Origin: Didymella arachidicola
Taxonomy: Eukaryota; Ascomycota; Dothideomycetes; Pleosporales; Didymellaceae
Assembly (NCBI GenBank): GCA_016630955.3
Contig: CM049986.1
Coordinates: 2,480,001 to 2,544,000, forward strand
DNA length: 64,000 nucleotides
Reading direction: 5' to 3'
The notes under the pieces were generated by a model that searched no databases, had not been told where the DNA came from, and saw only the letters and a list, made by a program, of their open reading frames with translations. Position numbers and translations under genes: made by a program. Below are positions 9,798 to 20,284 of this stretch, piece after piece; positions within the stretch are counted from its first letter, which is position 1; each line of letters begins with the position of its first letter.

Positions 9798-10670
9798 CTT
9801 GTCAGTCTCTGTTCAAGAATGCGCCTGAGCGATGTCTCGCCAATTGACCCTGCGCCCCAGAAGGGCCGGGGAAGACGGGCGGCGAAGTGCACTCAGACGG
9901 CGAATCTGCGCGAGCGATCGATGTCGATACGGTCCCAAGAATGTTCGTGGGCGAAGTCGAGTGTGGAACGTGGGTCGACTTCGGTGTTCACGTGTGCGGA
10001 GCTCTTGCAGTCGTGGAATGTGATTCTGCCCTATTCGCAACGAATGTCAGAATCCCTTCAGTGAGGAATGTTCGAGAGGCTGAGGAAAGTGGGTAGCTTA
10101 GAGTGTGTCTTGCTCGCGCTTGCAGATACCGAGTACTTTGCTGTGCGAAAATCAGTGAGGTTGGCGGTGGCTGGCAAGTCGCACCTGCCAGCCACCTCTG
10201 TTTACCTTAGCGCGTAGCAACGGGCAACCGCGACTGACAGAACGTCATTCTGGCCCGCGTCGCGACAGGGGCCTGGCCAATCACCCCACGCTCGGAGAAT
10301 TCTTCTTGACCCATTTCCATCTTGTTCCTGCAGAGCTGGCTCCCGTGGTGATGCATACCAGCCTCCTAATTTTTGGCTGCAACGTGGCGGCGTGCAACCG
10401 GCGGCTGAGTTAAGATTGCGCAGACCGCCAGCACGCGAGACCCTCAGTGTAGTGAGGCCCTCCAAATGCCCCACTACATCATGATTTGTCTACGGAAGAC
10501 GGCTTGAAGGGTTGGTGTGGTGGAGGCCCTCCGCAGATTCGCAGTCCCACCACGGCAGCCTCACAGAAGTCTCGTCTCCAGACCGACCTAGAGCACGGAC
10601 CACGATAATCACAGCGGGCACGGGCGCGTAGAGAACAAATTGGGTAACTTATTGACTATAGTAGGATGTG
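9798..10670. other. intergenic, no gene seen
   Basis: Fig1 promoter side and the xanA 3' flank. Several short frames exist on both strands but none has convincing protein character. A nearly palindromic GC-rich stretch around 10160-10200 (ACCTGCCAGCCACC next to GGTGGCTGGCAAG) could form a weak hairpin. Confidence 0.45.
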
Positions 10671-11879
10671 CTAATATGCGCGCATGGGTTTCATCCAAGC
10701 CTGCTCGGCGGCCTGAGGGCTCTTTGTAGGCTCGTACGCGCGAAGAGGCTGCGTCCACGCCTCCTGCGAAGCACTCGGACCTTCCGGAGGTGTACTGCTT
10801 GCCAGATTGCACTGTCTGAAGATCCGGACCTCGTCGGGCGCAAATGCACCCACGACACTGTGGATTGTGCCCTGGTTGTTGAAAAGTACCATGTCGCCCT
10901 CCTCCCAGTCGTGGCAGTACACCAGCTCTGGTGCAATACCTGGTCGCTGCAGTCGATACACGATGTTGCGCACCTCCTCCAGATCATCGAGCACCGAACC
11001 GTCTTGGAGATGCAGCTTGCGCACTGCAGAAGGATGAACTTGAAGTGCGAGCTTTCCGGTCACAGGGTTCTTCCACAGCATGGGCAGCTTCAAGATTTTC
11101 GACTCGTCAATGGGAGGCAATTCACTTGCTGCAAGCTCCAGGCCATCTGACTCCAAACCTAACCCGGTCGATCTCGACTTTGCCGGAGACATCCAGATAT
11201 AGGGGTGGGCAGCATATTCGACCTTCGTTGTGCGCGCGAACTCTTTGTCACTCTCTGACAGGATGTCGTACATTGTGTACCCAGAGGCAAACGCAGTTGT
11301 ACCTAGCGGGACCTGAAGCTCATCTCCGGTACCATCATCGTAGCGCAGTGTCTGCGTGCGCCCTTTAGGTACTGAAACAGCCATGAGCGAGGTCACTCGC
11401 GGTGGTTGGAGGTCGTAGAGCGCAGCATCGATGTGCCAACGGTAGAAGCGCGTAAAGTCCAGGTCCTCAGCTTCCGGAACAGCGGTCTTGTGGAAGGTCT
11501 TGTGGTGGGGGTGTTTCAGCGTGATGTCCTTGAGACCTTCAAAGTCCCTCACGAAGCCATTCCCAATCACCTGAACCTGAGGCTGGTGTGGGATTGTCTT
11601 GAGATCTGGGTGGAGAATACTGCGCTTTGCATCTAGCGTCTTGCCGTGGCCATAGCCAGAGCTTGTAGGGTCGAACCGTTGTGTGAGCTCGAATTGGGCT
11701 TTTGGTGTGGCATGAGCCTGATTCTTCAAGACAAGAACCGAATACGTGTAGAGGCCGTCGTAGATGGTTTTCCAGTCGGCCTCAGATAGGTTGTTGACAT
11801 CGAGGTTAGTAGCGACTGCACCAAGGTTACGATGCGAGCCGACTGGGTGTGCGACAGGAGTGATTTGTATCGACGACAT
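10671..11879 (-). CDS. xanA: alpha-ketoglutarate-dependent xanthine dioxygenase
   Basis: Single exon, 402 residues, TauD/TfdA fold. The non-heme Fe(II) enzyme converts xanthine to urate with 2-oxoglutarate and O2. It is a fungal alternative to molybdenum xanthine dehydrogenase. The metal triad is visible as HID at His149/Asp151 and His340 in NNQGTIHSVV. Arg352 in DEVRIFRQ is placed to bind 2-oxoglutarate. From memory, these positions coincide with those reported for Aspergillus nidulans XanA. Family stretches include FYRWHIDAALYDLQPP, LRYDDGTGDEL, SGYTMYDIL, HPYIWMSPAKSRSTGLGLE and LPMLWKNPVTGKLALQVHP. The C-terminus carries a short near-repeat (WTQPLRAYEPTKS / WMKPMRAY). XanA is usually under nitrogen and purine control. 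I did not identify GATA sites with confidence. Confidence 0.95.
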   Translation of the reverse strand: MSSIQITPVAHPVGSHRNLGAVATNLDVNNLSEADWKTIYDGLYTYSVLVLKNQAHATPKAQFELTQRFDPTSSGYGHGKTLDAKRSILHPDLKTIPHQPQVQVIGNGFVRDFEGLKDITLKHPHHKTFHKTAVPEAEDLDFTRFYRWHIDAALYDLQPPRVTSLMAVSVPKGRTQTLRYDDGTGDELQVPLGTTAFASGYTMYDILSESDKEFARTTKVEYAAHPYIWMSPAKSRSTGLGLESDGLELAASELPPIDESKILKLPMLWKNPVTGKLALQVHPSAVRKLHLQDGSVLDDLEEVRNIVYRLQRPGIAPELVYCHDWEEGDMVLFNNQGTIHSVVGAFAPDEVRIFRQCNLASSTPPEGPSASQEAWTQPLRAYEPTKSPQAAEQAWMKPMRAY

Positions 11880-13476
11880 GACAAATTTTGTGAGTTTGAA
11901 TCGTTTGCGAGAGCTATTTTGCTTGCGACTGCATCGTACTTATCCTCTGGGTCGTCTTGCCCTCGTCAACATCCTACCACTCGTCGAGGCGGATACTGCC
12001 GAACTCCTTATCAGGATCAGATATCGCGCTTGCATCTCCGGCCCCCGTCGAACCGTCGGCAACCTGCGAGTCACGAGGGAGCCGTGGCAGATGCAGCAAG
12101 GCCACGTTTTCCTGTGTAGTGAGCACATAGGCACACGCGATTCCACAGATATTTCACCTGGGACACATGCGCTCGGTGACAAGCGCGTGGTGTTGGGAAG
12201 CGAAGGCACCGGCCGCGGCCGATGGAAAGCACGCGATGCATGTTCCAGGTAATTCTGAGATCTCACAGGATGCAAATGGGGCTGGTTAGTCAACAATCCC
12301 GAAAGTATTGCTCAAAGTTGCACATACATGATACCAATATCATTGTGAAGGAGCGATTGCACGATAATGAATTACATAACACACTAGCAAGCCCCTGAGG
12401 ACGCACTGCACTATGGTCTCCTTGCTCGCCACCTACTCGTCAATGCCAAAACTGTGACACATACTAGGCTTTATACAAATAAATGCACTAGGTAGTGTGC
12501 ATATTCAAGAGTGAAACAGATCAGAGATGAAAGGTTAACAGCCGACATTGAGCAACAGATAGTAGAGACCCGGAGATGCATGTCGAGAAAAGCATTCGTC
12601 ACTGCAGGCTTCTCTTTGTCAATATACCCCCGAGAGAATCAATCCACGAGACGGCGTGCGCGTTCTATGGGCCTCATCGGCGCGATAATCAGTCGGACAA
12701 GACCAAGCATAATGCTGCATGGCCATTTACCCTACCGTCGTCAAGCCATACTCTCCTGTTACTAGGAAGACAGGACAAGATTTCACCCAATCGCTAGTCT
12801 CTAGAGCACTCATTGGTCGGCAAGAATTGTTGCGCATGTCTGTGAAGAGCTTGGTGATCTTTATAGATTGTCAGGCGTATCTTTTTGGTGTAGCGACATG
12901 AAAGCTGGACACTGGTACGTTTGTCGGGCACCTTTTGATTCGAACTACACGTTGATCTGGTTGATGTGTTACGTATTACGACAACGTCGTGGATGGTTCA
13001 GTTCCAACTGTGTGAGAAGTTGGAAGCTACAACGCCAGAAAATTCATGTCGCAGCGACAAATTGAGCGAATCCAATGAAACCTGGCTGGATTGCTTGCCG
13101 CAGTATTTTGTTTCACTGCTTGAACTTTGACCATTTTAATGAGCTCATGTCGAGACGAAGGCTACAGAGATGCTTTCGATGGACGCCCAACTCTTTACGA
13201 GCTCAGAACGCCCCCGCTCCTGGGGACAAATGTAATTACAGGATCTGTGCATCAAGAGCAAAAGGAAAGGAGGTTCGAATGATTATCGGACGCGTCCCGC
13301 CGGAGACCGTCTGTTAAAGGCAAACAAACTAAAGTCTGGACGAGTCTTATCCAGGTCGCATCGGAGAACGAAAACTAAATTCAACGCAACAAAGACCCAG
13401 AACATGAAAGAAGGTCTTCCAAGGCGCTATACTTAAGAGTCTTGTGAGCAAAAAAGAGATTTGGTAAGTGGTTGGT
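11880..13476. other. gene-poor intergenic region
   Basis: The proximal part is the xanA promoter. From about 12250 the base composition turns more AT-rich and open frames become short and frequently interrupted. I found no transposon protein motif, terminal repeat or RNA gene. It may include degraded repeat DNA, but nothing supports a specific identity. Confidence 0.45.
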
Positions 13477-13530
13477 TCGCGATTCCGCCGCGCCGGCGAA
13501 ATTCACCCCCACCAAACGACGGAATCGCGA
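13477..13530. repeat. 11-bp perfect inverted repeat (hairpin)
   Basis: The arms TCGCGATTCCG (13477-13487) and CGGAATCGCGA (13520-13530) are exact reverse complements around a 32-nt loop that is itself GC-rich (CCGCGCCGGCG). It sits 25 nt beyond the 3' end of the damaged tRNA-Asp. Such a stem could be a cruciform, an RNA hairpin or part of a mobile element. Confidence 0.8.
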
Positions 13531-13554
13531 CGCTTTGCAGCGCAAAAACAATGG

Positions 13555-13641
13555 CTCTCCGACGGGGAATCGAACCCCGGTCTCCCGCGCTCGTAATCTG
13601 ATGATGACAAGCGGAAATCATGACCACTAGACTGATGGTTG
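13555..13641 (-). pseudogene. tRNA-Asp (GTC) with intron and lost 5' acceptor strand
   Basis: Read on the minus strand, the D arm (AGTCTAGTGGTCA), anticodon stem TCCGC/GCGGG, T arm (CGGGG-TTCGATT-CCCCG) and 3' acceptor strand TCGGAGA with discriminator G are intact. The anticodon GTC is followed by A and then a 15-nt intron (TCATCAGATTACGAG) at the canonical position between bases 37 and 38. The 5' acceptor strand should read TCTCCGA but is CAACCAT, so the stem cannot form. Positions 8-9 are CA instead of TA. CCA follows the discriminator and a T5 pol III terminator lies at 13544-13548. The gene is best read as a decayed or recombined tRNA. Transcription could persist because the A and B boxes remain. 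Confidence 0.8.
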
Positions 13642-14228
13642 TTAGATTGGTCCTTCAGTGTGGACTATGGAACTGCTTACCCATCGAAGACTTGCCTATT
13701 GAGGCAGATGGTATATTTTGATAGAAGCAAGATGGAAAAAGAATGTAAATATACTTAGACAAAACCTAAAATCATCTGGGCCCAGATGTGTTCGAAACCT
13801 TTCGATCGATCGGTGGACTTGTCAGCTGGCAGTAAGAGCCGAGCGAATGGCCCCTAAAAAAGTTCCATGCTCGGCTGATTGGGGAAAGTGGGCTGCGGTG
13901 ATCCCCTTTCAAACGTCACAAGCGACAACAGCTCATTTAAAGCCGACGGGTTGCCATAAAAAAAGCCAAGGAGTGCTCTGAGTGCCTCAACATTCAATCT
14001 AAGCCATTCGAGGATGTGTAGACCCTTTTTCTAGCACTCTGGGGAACAATCATTACAGCTGCCTCACGAAGTGAGGTGTATCAGTCACGACATAACTCAC
14101 AGTTTCTAGGCGTCGGAGATGCGCACCTTAGTCCACAGCCCATTACAACGTCAAGCAGCAAGAACTCTATGTCAACAGATGGAGCAGCTACGCTTAGTCC
14201 TTTTATATCTTAGATTGACTCATATCGG
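13642..14228. other. intergenic, no gene seen
   Basis: AT-rich stretch between the damaged tRNA and the 3' end of the flavoprotein gene. No coding frame or repeat is supportable. Confidence 0.45.
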
Positions 14229-15588
14229 CTATGCTATCGCAACCTCACCGCGCATGATCTTCTGCGCCTCTTCCAGTTGCTTCTCGATATCGAACTCCCA
14301 GATCCACTGCATCCTGGTCAAGAAGCTGTGCTCGATCTTCTCAAGATCGTCACCAAAGAGCTCCATGTCGTACAACTGCCCTGCTTCCATACTCGTTGTG
14401 ACATTCTTCTGCGTCCTCTCGCGCCGGGTGTGGTCGAATGCCTTGAAAGCGCGCTCCAGATCGTCCACGTTGTTTGCATCCTTGATCAGATTGGCAAGGA
14501 TGTATGAGTCTTCGATACACATGCCAGCACCGGCACCCTGGTGTGGGGTCGTGGCATGCGCGGCGTCGCCCAGTAGGCACAATCGCCCCTTGTAGAAAGT
14601 GTGGCAGGGAGGGTGCATGAAGAGAGCCCAGACGTCAGGCTTCTCCATGGCACCAATGATCTTCTGCACCTGCGGACCCCAACCCTCGAAGTCTGCTTCC
14701 ATCTCTTCCTTGGTTGTTGTGACTACCCATTTCTCGTTGTCCCAAGTTTTGCTGGAGTTAAAAGCAACGACTATTCGTGTTAGTGCTGGTCGACACACGC
14801 AGCATTTTCCGCTCACCATTCATTGTCTTGCCCTTTTGCACCGGAAACGTAAGAATGTGACCATGGTAGCCCATGAATATGGAACTGTTTGCTGCAGTAT
14901 CCTCGCCTAGCATTTCAATCGCCTTGTCCATAGGTATCAGACCTCGGTATGCGTACTTCCCAGAATACACTGCGTCTGACGCAGGATCATCCTTGCCAAG
15001 CAGCCATGGTCTTGTCTTCGACTTGATCCCGTCGCATCCAATGACTGCAGAATGCTGAGCTGTGGTTCCGTCGGCGAAGTGCAGCACCATATCTCCAGAG
15101 TTGTCTGTCGCGTTGCTCAGATCCACCAGCCTCTTTCCAAAGCGCGCCACACTGTCTGGAACATCATTGATCAGCTCATCCAAGAAGGCAGCTCTGTATA
15201 CGCCGCCTCGGTCGCCTCCAGCCTGCATTAGCACGTCGAAAAGCGCATCGCCGACTTTCTTGCCTTCCTTCACGTAGCCGGCTTTATTCGCTTTGCGCTC
15301 ATCACCAACACGAATCGTAAACCACGAGTCTTGCTTCTCCTTCCATTGATTCTCCGTCTTGGTCTTCAAGAAGGCTTCGTGGATCCTGGGGTCCATGAGC
15401 TTCATTGCCCTCCCTGCGTTCGGCCCAAGGTACACGCCAGCACCTATCTCGCCGAAGTGAGGCGCCGCTTCGTACACGATAATGGGCACATCATATCGGA
15501 GAAGGGTGATCGCGAGCGTGAGGCCTGAAATACCGCCGCCAACAATAGCCAAGCTGTAGTCCTTCTTGGCCGAGTCCGTCGGAGCCAT
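14229..15588 (-). CDS. FAD-dependent monooxygenase, salicylate-hydroxylase-like
   Basis: Two exons, 14817-15588 and 14229-14770, flank a 46-nt intron with a CACTAAC branch point. They encode 437 residues. It is a class A flavoprotein aromatic hydroxylase by its three fingerprints: the dinucleotide-binding GxGxxG (IVGGGISGLTLAI, residues about 15-27), the DG motif (VIGCDGIKSKTRPW) and the GD motif (GRLCLLGDAAHATTPHQGAGAG). The phase-correct junction TMN-VVAFNSS confirms the intron. The protein is soluble with no targeting signal. Members hydroxylate salicylate, other phenols or N-heterocycles with NAD(P)H and O2, so the substrate cannot be read from the sequence. It follows xanA on the same strand, 2.35 kb away. 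That makes a role with oxidised purines conceivable but unproven. Confidence 0.9.
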
Positions 15589-16428
15589 CGTGTGGTGTAT
15601 TGCGAGGGTCGTTGTTCACTTCAGTGCCTGGTGGCTGAAGTTGGGTTTTTGTAACCCCAGTGCCGATCTGGAGAATTGATGTAAGATTTACGGGTCTAAT
15701 GCACGGCTGTCAACACGGGTGCGGCTCTGCAGCAACTCACATTGATCTCCATCCGATGGTTTCCCATTGCGATGACGCATGCAAGCAACAACTCCGCACC
15801 CGGCCAATCAACCAAGGCGTAATGGCTCGGCACCCTGCATTTCGCCTCGAAACGCTTTCGCCAGGCCAAAGCTCAATGGCTCAGGGACAATTATACGGGG
15901 CGAGCAGCTGGTAGTGCGGCAGCCGATGGTGCCCATCCGATGAGGCTTCATCTGGAGTGTGGCTTCCGATGCTAAACACCTGAGGCAGCTTCGAACAGGC
16001 CCATTTGGGACGAGGTCCATGTGGGGTGATTGTGGGGTTGGCTTTGCTAAGGATTTGGCCGTAACTCGGAATTGGACTCAGCGACCGTCTGATTCGGGCT
16101 AGCGACGAGGTACCGAATCTTGACTGCTTCGATGACCGCAGTACCAGACGATCTGGACGCGTCGTGCGACCATGCAACCGTGAATTGTTCTGCACTTTTG
16201 TAGATGTCGACTTCATTCTGCAGGCTGCATACCGCTTGACAAGGCGATTGAACCGAACATTCGCAGTGTTCGGCCGAACCGAGCCCTTCGTCATTGCTCC
16301 AGCGGTGCTAGCCTGGATGAAGTAAACTCCAGGTTCGAAGGATTCTGCAATTTTGGATACTTTTCATCTTCAAAACATCTCCATCCACATATTCCAGTGA
16401 CTCAAAGTCTTCTGCGATTATTTCTGCA
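15589..16428. other. divergent promoter region
   Basis: Lies between the divergent flavoprotein (-) and pyroglutamyl peptidase (+) genes. Frames such as 15881-16294 (-) have no protein-like pattern. No RNA gene or repeat was found. Confidence 0.5.
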
Positions 16429-17839
16429 ATGGCCAACGCGTCATATGCTGCACGGCAGCCTCCTGCTCTGGAGGGCGAGAAGCCTGTTCACGTGCTGGTC
16501 ACTGGCTTTGGTGTGAGTGTAATGCTATCATTGAAAGATGCGAAATTTCTGCTTCAACACATCTCACTTGGTGCCTCTTTCCATGAGTTGACTTTGCTCC
16601 GTTCTGTTGGTTCCTGAGCTTTTGCTCGATGACGCCAGAGGATCCCCGCAACCGAGGCCTGCACTCTCAACAGTAACACCATGACTCTGGCTGGCAACAT
16701 AATTCTTTCCCTGATACGGGCATAGCAAGATAACAAGATACTGAGTATGCGGCCGACTTAATTGGGTCGCATCAATCGGAAGAAAAGAGTCCATCGTATC
16801 GTCCAAGCTGCGTTCAACACGCACAACCTCAAGGCATCAGACGATCAGGTCACTGACTCTATCCAGCCATTCCTTGACAGATTCCCCAAGAACTCTTCTT
16901 GGGAGATTGCTTCCACTCTACCCGCCCTGATACCTGCTTCCCCTGGCAACCCGACCCCAATCCACATCCGCGTGCACCATGAGCCAATCCGCGTCGCCTA
17001 CAAGAACGTTGTCGACATCGTTCCAACACTTCTCACCACAACGCCAACCCCAGACATAGTCCTCCACATCGGCCTCGCAGCAAGCAGACGCTTCTTCGCC
17101 ATAGAACAAGGCGCGCACTCGCGCGGCTACGGGAAAATCAACGATGTCGACGGCGACCTGTTTCCAGACTCCGAAGCACAGAAGATCTTTCCAGATGCGG
17201 AGTTCCCCTCAGTGCTTCACACTGGCTTCGACACGGAAGACGTGCTGTCCCGATGGCGTATCTCACTAGGTCGGTGCTCGAATCCCAACACGCACATCCG
17301 AGCTCTCAGGTGTACACCTACGTTGAAGCTGGCCAGACTATCTCTTTACCAACCCGCAAGCAGAGGGAAAGTAACTACGACTGACGATTCCAGGCTACAC
17401 CACCCCCGACGGCTCCCCCACCATCGAGCACCTCCCCGACGTCCGCATCAACCCCGACGCCAGCAACTTCCTCTGCGGCTTCATCTACTACAACTCGCTC
17501 GCCTGGTGCCACAAGCAGACCTCAACCTCCAGCTCGACTGTCTCCCATTCAAACAGCACGGATGCCGAACACAGCAACGGTTTCTCCAGCACTGAGAATG
17601 ATGCCAAGCCCTCTGTGATCTTCATGCACGTGCCTGACCTAAGCTCCAGCGAGTCCAAGTTGCGCGAGGGGTGGGAGGTGTGTGTTGCTTTGATCAAGGC
17701 GTTGGTGGAGAGCCGACGGAAGGTTGGAGTTGGACGCGGTAAGCGGGATGGGGGTGGTGTGGAGCAGGGGGATGATGCTAGGAACAATGCGGCGGCGCGA
17801 GTGAGTCGGCAGGAGTTGTCACTGTTGTGGAGGAGGTAG
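16429..17839 (+). CDS. pyroglutamyl peptidase I (peptidase family C15)
   Basis: Three exons: 16429-16512, 16867-17269 and 17394-17839. They encode 310 residues. The enzyme removes N-terminal pyroglutamate from peptides. The C15 signature VLVTGFGPF is assembled across the first intron in phase. The catalytic triad is visible as Glu108 (FFAIEQGAHSRGY), Cys190 (ASNFLCGFIYYNSL) and His241 (VIFMHVPDL). The length exceeds bacterial enzymes (about 215 residues) because of a fungal insert around residues 205-232 and a Gly/Arg-rich C-terminus. The first intron is 354 nt, far longer than the others in the window. The second is 124 nt with GTCGGT and an ACTGAC branch point. The protein is cytosolic, with no signal peptide. 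Confidence 0.9.
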
Positions 17840-18105
17840 AGAGAGTACCGGGCCACGAGACGGCCCTGCGGCATATCATAGTTAGCATGATCACTTGCGT
17901 ACAAGAGCATCTAGCACCCGAGGGTCGTGGCTGACGACATGATGAGTTTTATCTTCTATACGTATTATACAGATGCTATGCAGGCGTGTCTTTGCGTCTT
18001 GCCAATGCAGCTCTTACTCGCCTCACTCAATTGCACATGCTGCATGCACCAGAACCATCACACAAGCTCGTGGACCTGGTCTGCACCAGTGCATCCGTCA
18101 TACCC

Positions 18106-19395
18106 CTACATATCATACCATTGCGCCAGCATCTTCCTCTGCTCGGCCTCGCTCTTGCCCAACACATCGATCCCGCGCTCCACACACGCCCTCTGCAATT
18201 CCAGCCGACCAAGCCTCTGACTCCCGCCGTCGCGTCTGATTAGCTCATCGTCCTTTGTCAGATATTTGAGCTTGTTCCCGACATTACGCTGCAGGAGCCA
18301 CTTGGGCGGGCGGACCCATAGCTTGTCCAGTACGCGAGGGTGACAATCCAAGCGCGCGGATAGCAAGAGGAGGTGGAAAAGGGACAGATCGCAGGACGCT
18401 TCAGGCGGGATGATGGCCTGCGCCATGGCCATGCCGCCCTCCTTGCCCGCCTTGCTGCGGGGATCCAACAGCCCCTCTGCAGCGGCGGCGAGACGGATGC
18501 CGTCCGCGTCGGTGCGTGGAATGCGGTCGAGGGTCTGCAGGCGCAGGGCGTGTGTTGCGATGCGTTCCAGTCTATCTCTCCGTGTGGTCTCTTTCTTCTT
18601 CAAAACGCGCTCGACTTGGGCGGGGATGCGGCACTGCTCGGGGATCACGGGCGTCAGGTATATCACCACCAGCGGGAGCCACTCGCCCAGCGCCAGCACT
18701 AGGAAGCCCATGACGGGCAGGCGCAGCAGGTCCCTTCTACTGCGCCTTAGAACCTGCCACTCGCTTCTGCTCAGGACGCCTGCGCCTGCAGTGTCTATGC
18801 TTATTCCCTTTCCTTGGCCTGCGAGCCGGGCGCGGATCGCTTTCGCGAACTTGAGCATCTGCCGTGTGTGGCCAATCCCTGTTTTGTAAAAAGATACGTA
18901 CGCTTTTCCACAACTGAAGAGGTAGGACGCGTAGTTTTGGCCTTCCTTGCGGTCCGGGACCGAGAGCGCAGGCGCGTAGGTAAAAGGTGGAGGGTTGAGT
19001 TTGTCGCCTTCGCTCGCGAGCGCGTCAATTGTTGCGCCTGACACAGGGGCAGTACGTTTTATGGTGGCCGAGGATGCAGATGCTGTGTGTATCTTCGACG
19101 GGGCGGTAGTCTTCGCGATGTTGGGTTTTGTGGGTTTGGATTTGGGCGATGATTGAGGGACGCTGTGACGAGGTTTGGTGGCCGAGGACGTCGACGTGGA
19201 TGCGGAGCGTGTTGCTTGTGCTCTCGAATTCCATAGCTGGCTCTGCCATTGCGTACCCGTACTCAATGCAGCGTTATGAGTACGAATGCTCCTGCGGCAT
19301 TGCACTTGCGCCAGCGCGAATACGCCGCTCGGTGCAAGCGCACCGCCGGATTTTGTGTGAAGTATGAGTGTGGAAAACATCGGCCGTGGTTTCAT
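18106..19395 (-). CDS. LETM1-like mitochondrial inner-membrane protein
   Basis: Single-exon frame. From ATG 19395 it gives 429 residues. An upstream in-frame ATG at 19596 would add 67 residues of UTR-like sequence. The N-terminal 120 residues are rich in Ser, Arg and Thr with few acidic residues, as in a mitochondrial presequence and linker. The core carries the LETM1 pattern YVSFYKTGIGH, then LLRRSRRDLLRLP-type sequence (here VLRRSRRDLLRLPVMGFLVL), one membrane segment (about VMGFLVLALGEWLPLVVIYL) and the following TPVIPEQCRIP. The ribosome-binding-like domain follows, ending LGRLELQRACVERGIDVLG. The family (Mdm38/Ylh47 in yeast) supports K+/H+ exchange and membrane docking of mitochondrial ribosomes. 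This one lacks C-terminal EF hands and coiled coil, so it is the short fungal paralogue type. Confidence 0.85.
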   Translation of the reverse strand: MKPRPMFSTLILHTKSGGALAPSGVFALAQVQCRRSIRTHNAALSTGTQWQSQLWNSRAQATRSASTSTSSATKPRHSVPQSSPKSKPTKPNIAKTTAPSKIHTASASSATIKRTAPVSGATIDALASEGDKLNPPPFTYAPALSVPDRKEGQNYASYLFSCGKAYVSFYKTGIGHTRQMLKFAKAIRARLAGQGKGISIDTAGAGVLSRSEWQVLRRSRRDLLRLPVMGFLVLALGEWLPLVVIYLTPVIPEQCRIPAQVERVLKKKETTRRDRLERIATHALRLQTLDRIPRTDADGIRLAAAAEGLLDPRSKAGKEGGMAMAQAIIPPEASCDLSLFHLLLLSARLDCHPRVLDKLWVRPPKWLLQRNVGNKLKYLTKDDELIRRDGGSQRLGRLELQRACVERGIDVLGKSEAEQRKMLAQWYDM

Positions 19396-20284
19396 TGTGG
19401 TCAAAGACGAAGAGTAAGTACAGGAAGGAACAGACGTTGAAAGGAGTGACTGTAGGCGATGCGGCCGCTTTAATGAGTGACGTCTGCATTCGCGATTTCT
19501 GAGAAGGACCGAATCCCTGCAACGATCTGGCCGCGGCCTGCGACTCCGCGGTGTCATCACACCTCGCGCATGCGCTAGGCTCAGTCGAGCCCACACATCT
19601 GCTCTGTCTTGGCGATCTACAAGAAGCTGATATGTTTCAGAACTACTCTCATGTCATCGTGAGGTTTGCGGAGGCACTCTTTAACATATCGATTCCAATG
19701 CGCCTACACGGGACTTACGATCTTCTATAAAACATAGCCGTACATGCTTTTCAACGAACTGCTGAACAATCGCTCGACAACAAACAAGGAAGAGTGAAAA
19801 CTGAACGCCATCACGATGCATACACCCAGAACCAGGCTGTCAATGCCGACAACGCCTTGCAAAACCAAGCAAGCGATGCCATGCTACACAGCAACGCGAA
19901 ATAGCGGAAACAATGAATAACGAAGTGCCAGGCTCGCTCGAATCCCCAACAGACTAGCGACGGCGCCAGACGAATGACTTCGATCGAGCCATAAAGATCA
20001 AGACGTTGATCGAGACGGACAAATCGTCTATTTTGGCGACACGTGTACGCGTATGACCGCGTACGGAGCTGACCCTGCAAAAAACACCGACCGCCGCTCA
20101 TCAAACTATCCTAGACGGATGCAGCTCGCCGTCATTCTTGATAAGACTAGCCTCGAGGTCCGGAGCCGGTGAGACTTTCGGTATCTTGACGAGCAGGAAA
20201 AGTGCACCAGGAAGATCAGCAAATGGTAGGAGCATCGCGCCTTCCATCCTGTACAGAGTCAACCAATTTGCAAGCAATGAGCGC
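19396..20284. other. intergenic, no gene seen
   Basis: 5' flank of the LETM1-like gene and 3' flank of the Nab3-like gene. A 97-codon minus-strand frame at 19811-20104 looks membrane-like but lies where the Nab3-like 3' UTR is expected and matches no family. It is not called. Confidence 0.5.

Noticed and set aside
19811..20104. 97-codon hydrophobic minus-strand frame after the Nab3-like stop
   Set aside because: Lies in the expected 3' UTR, has several Trp/Cys-rich chance stretches and no family likeness. Possible but not supportable.
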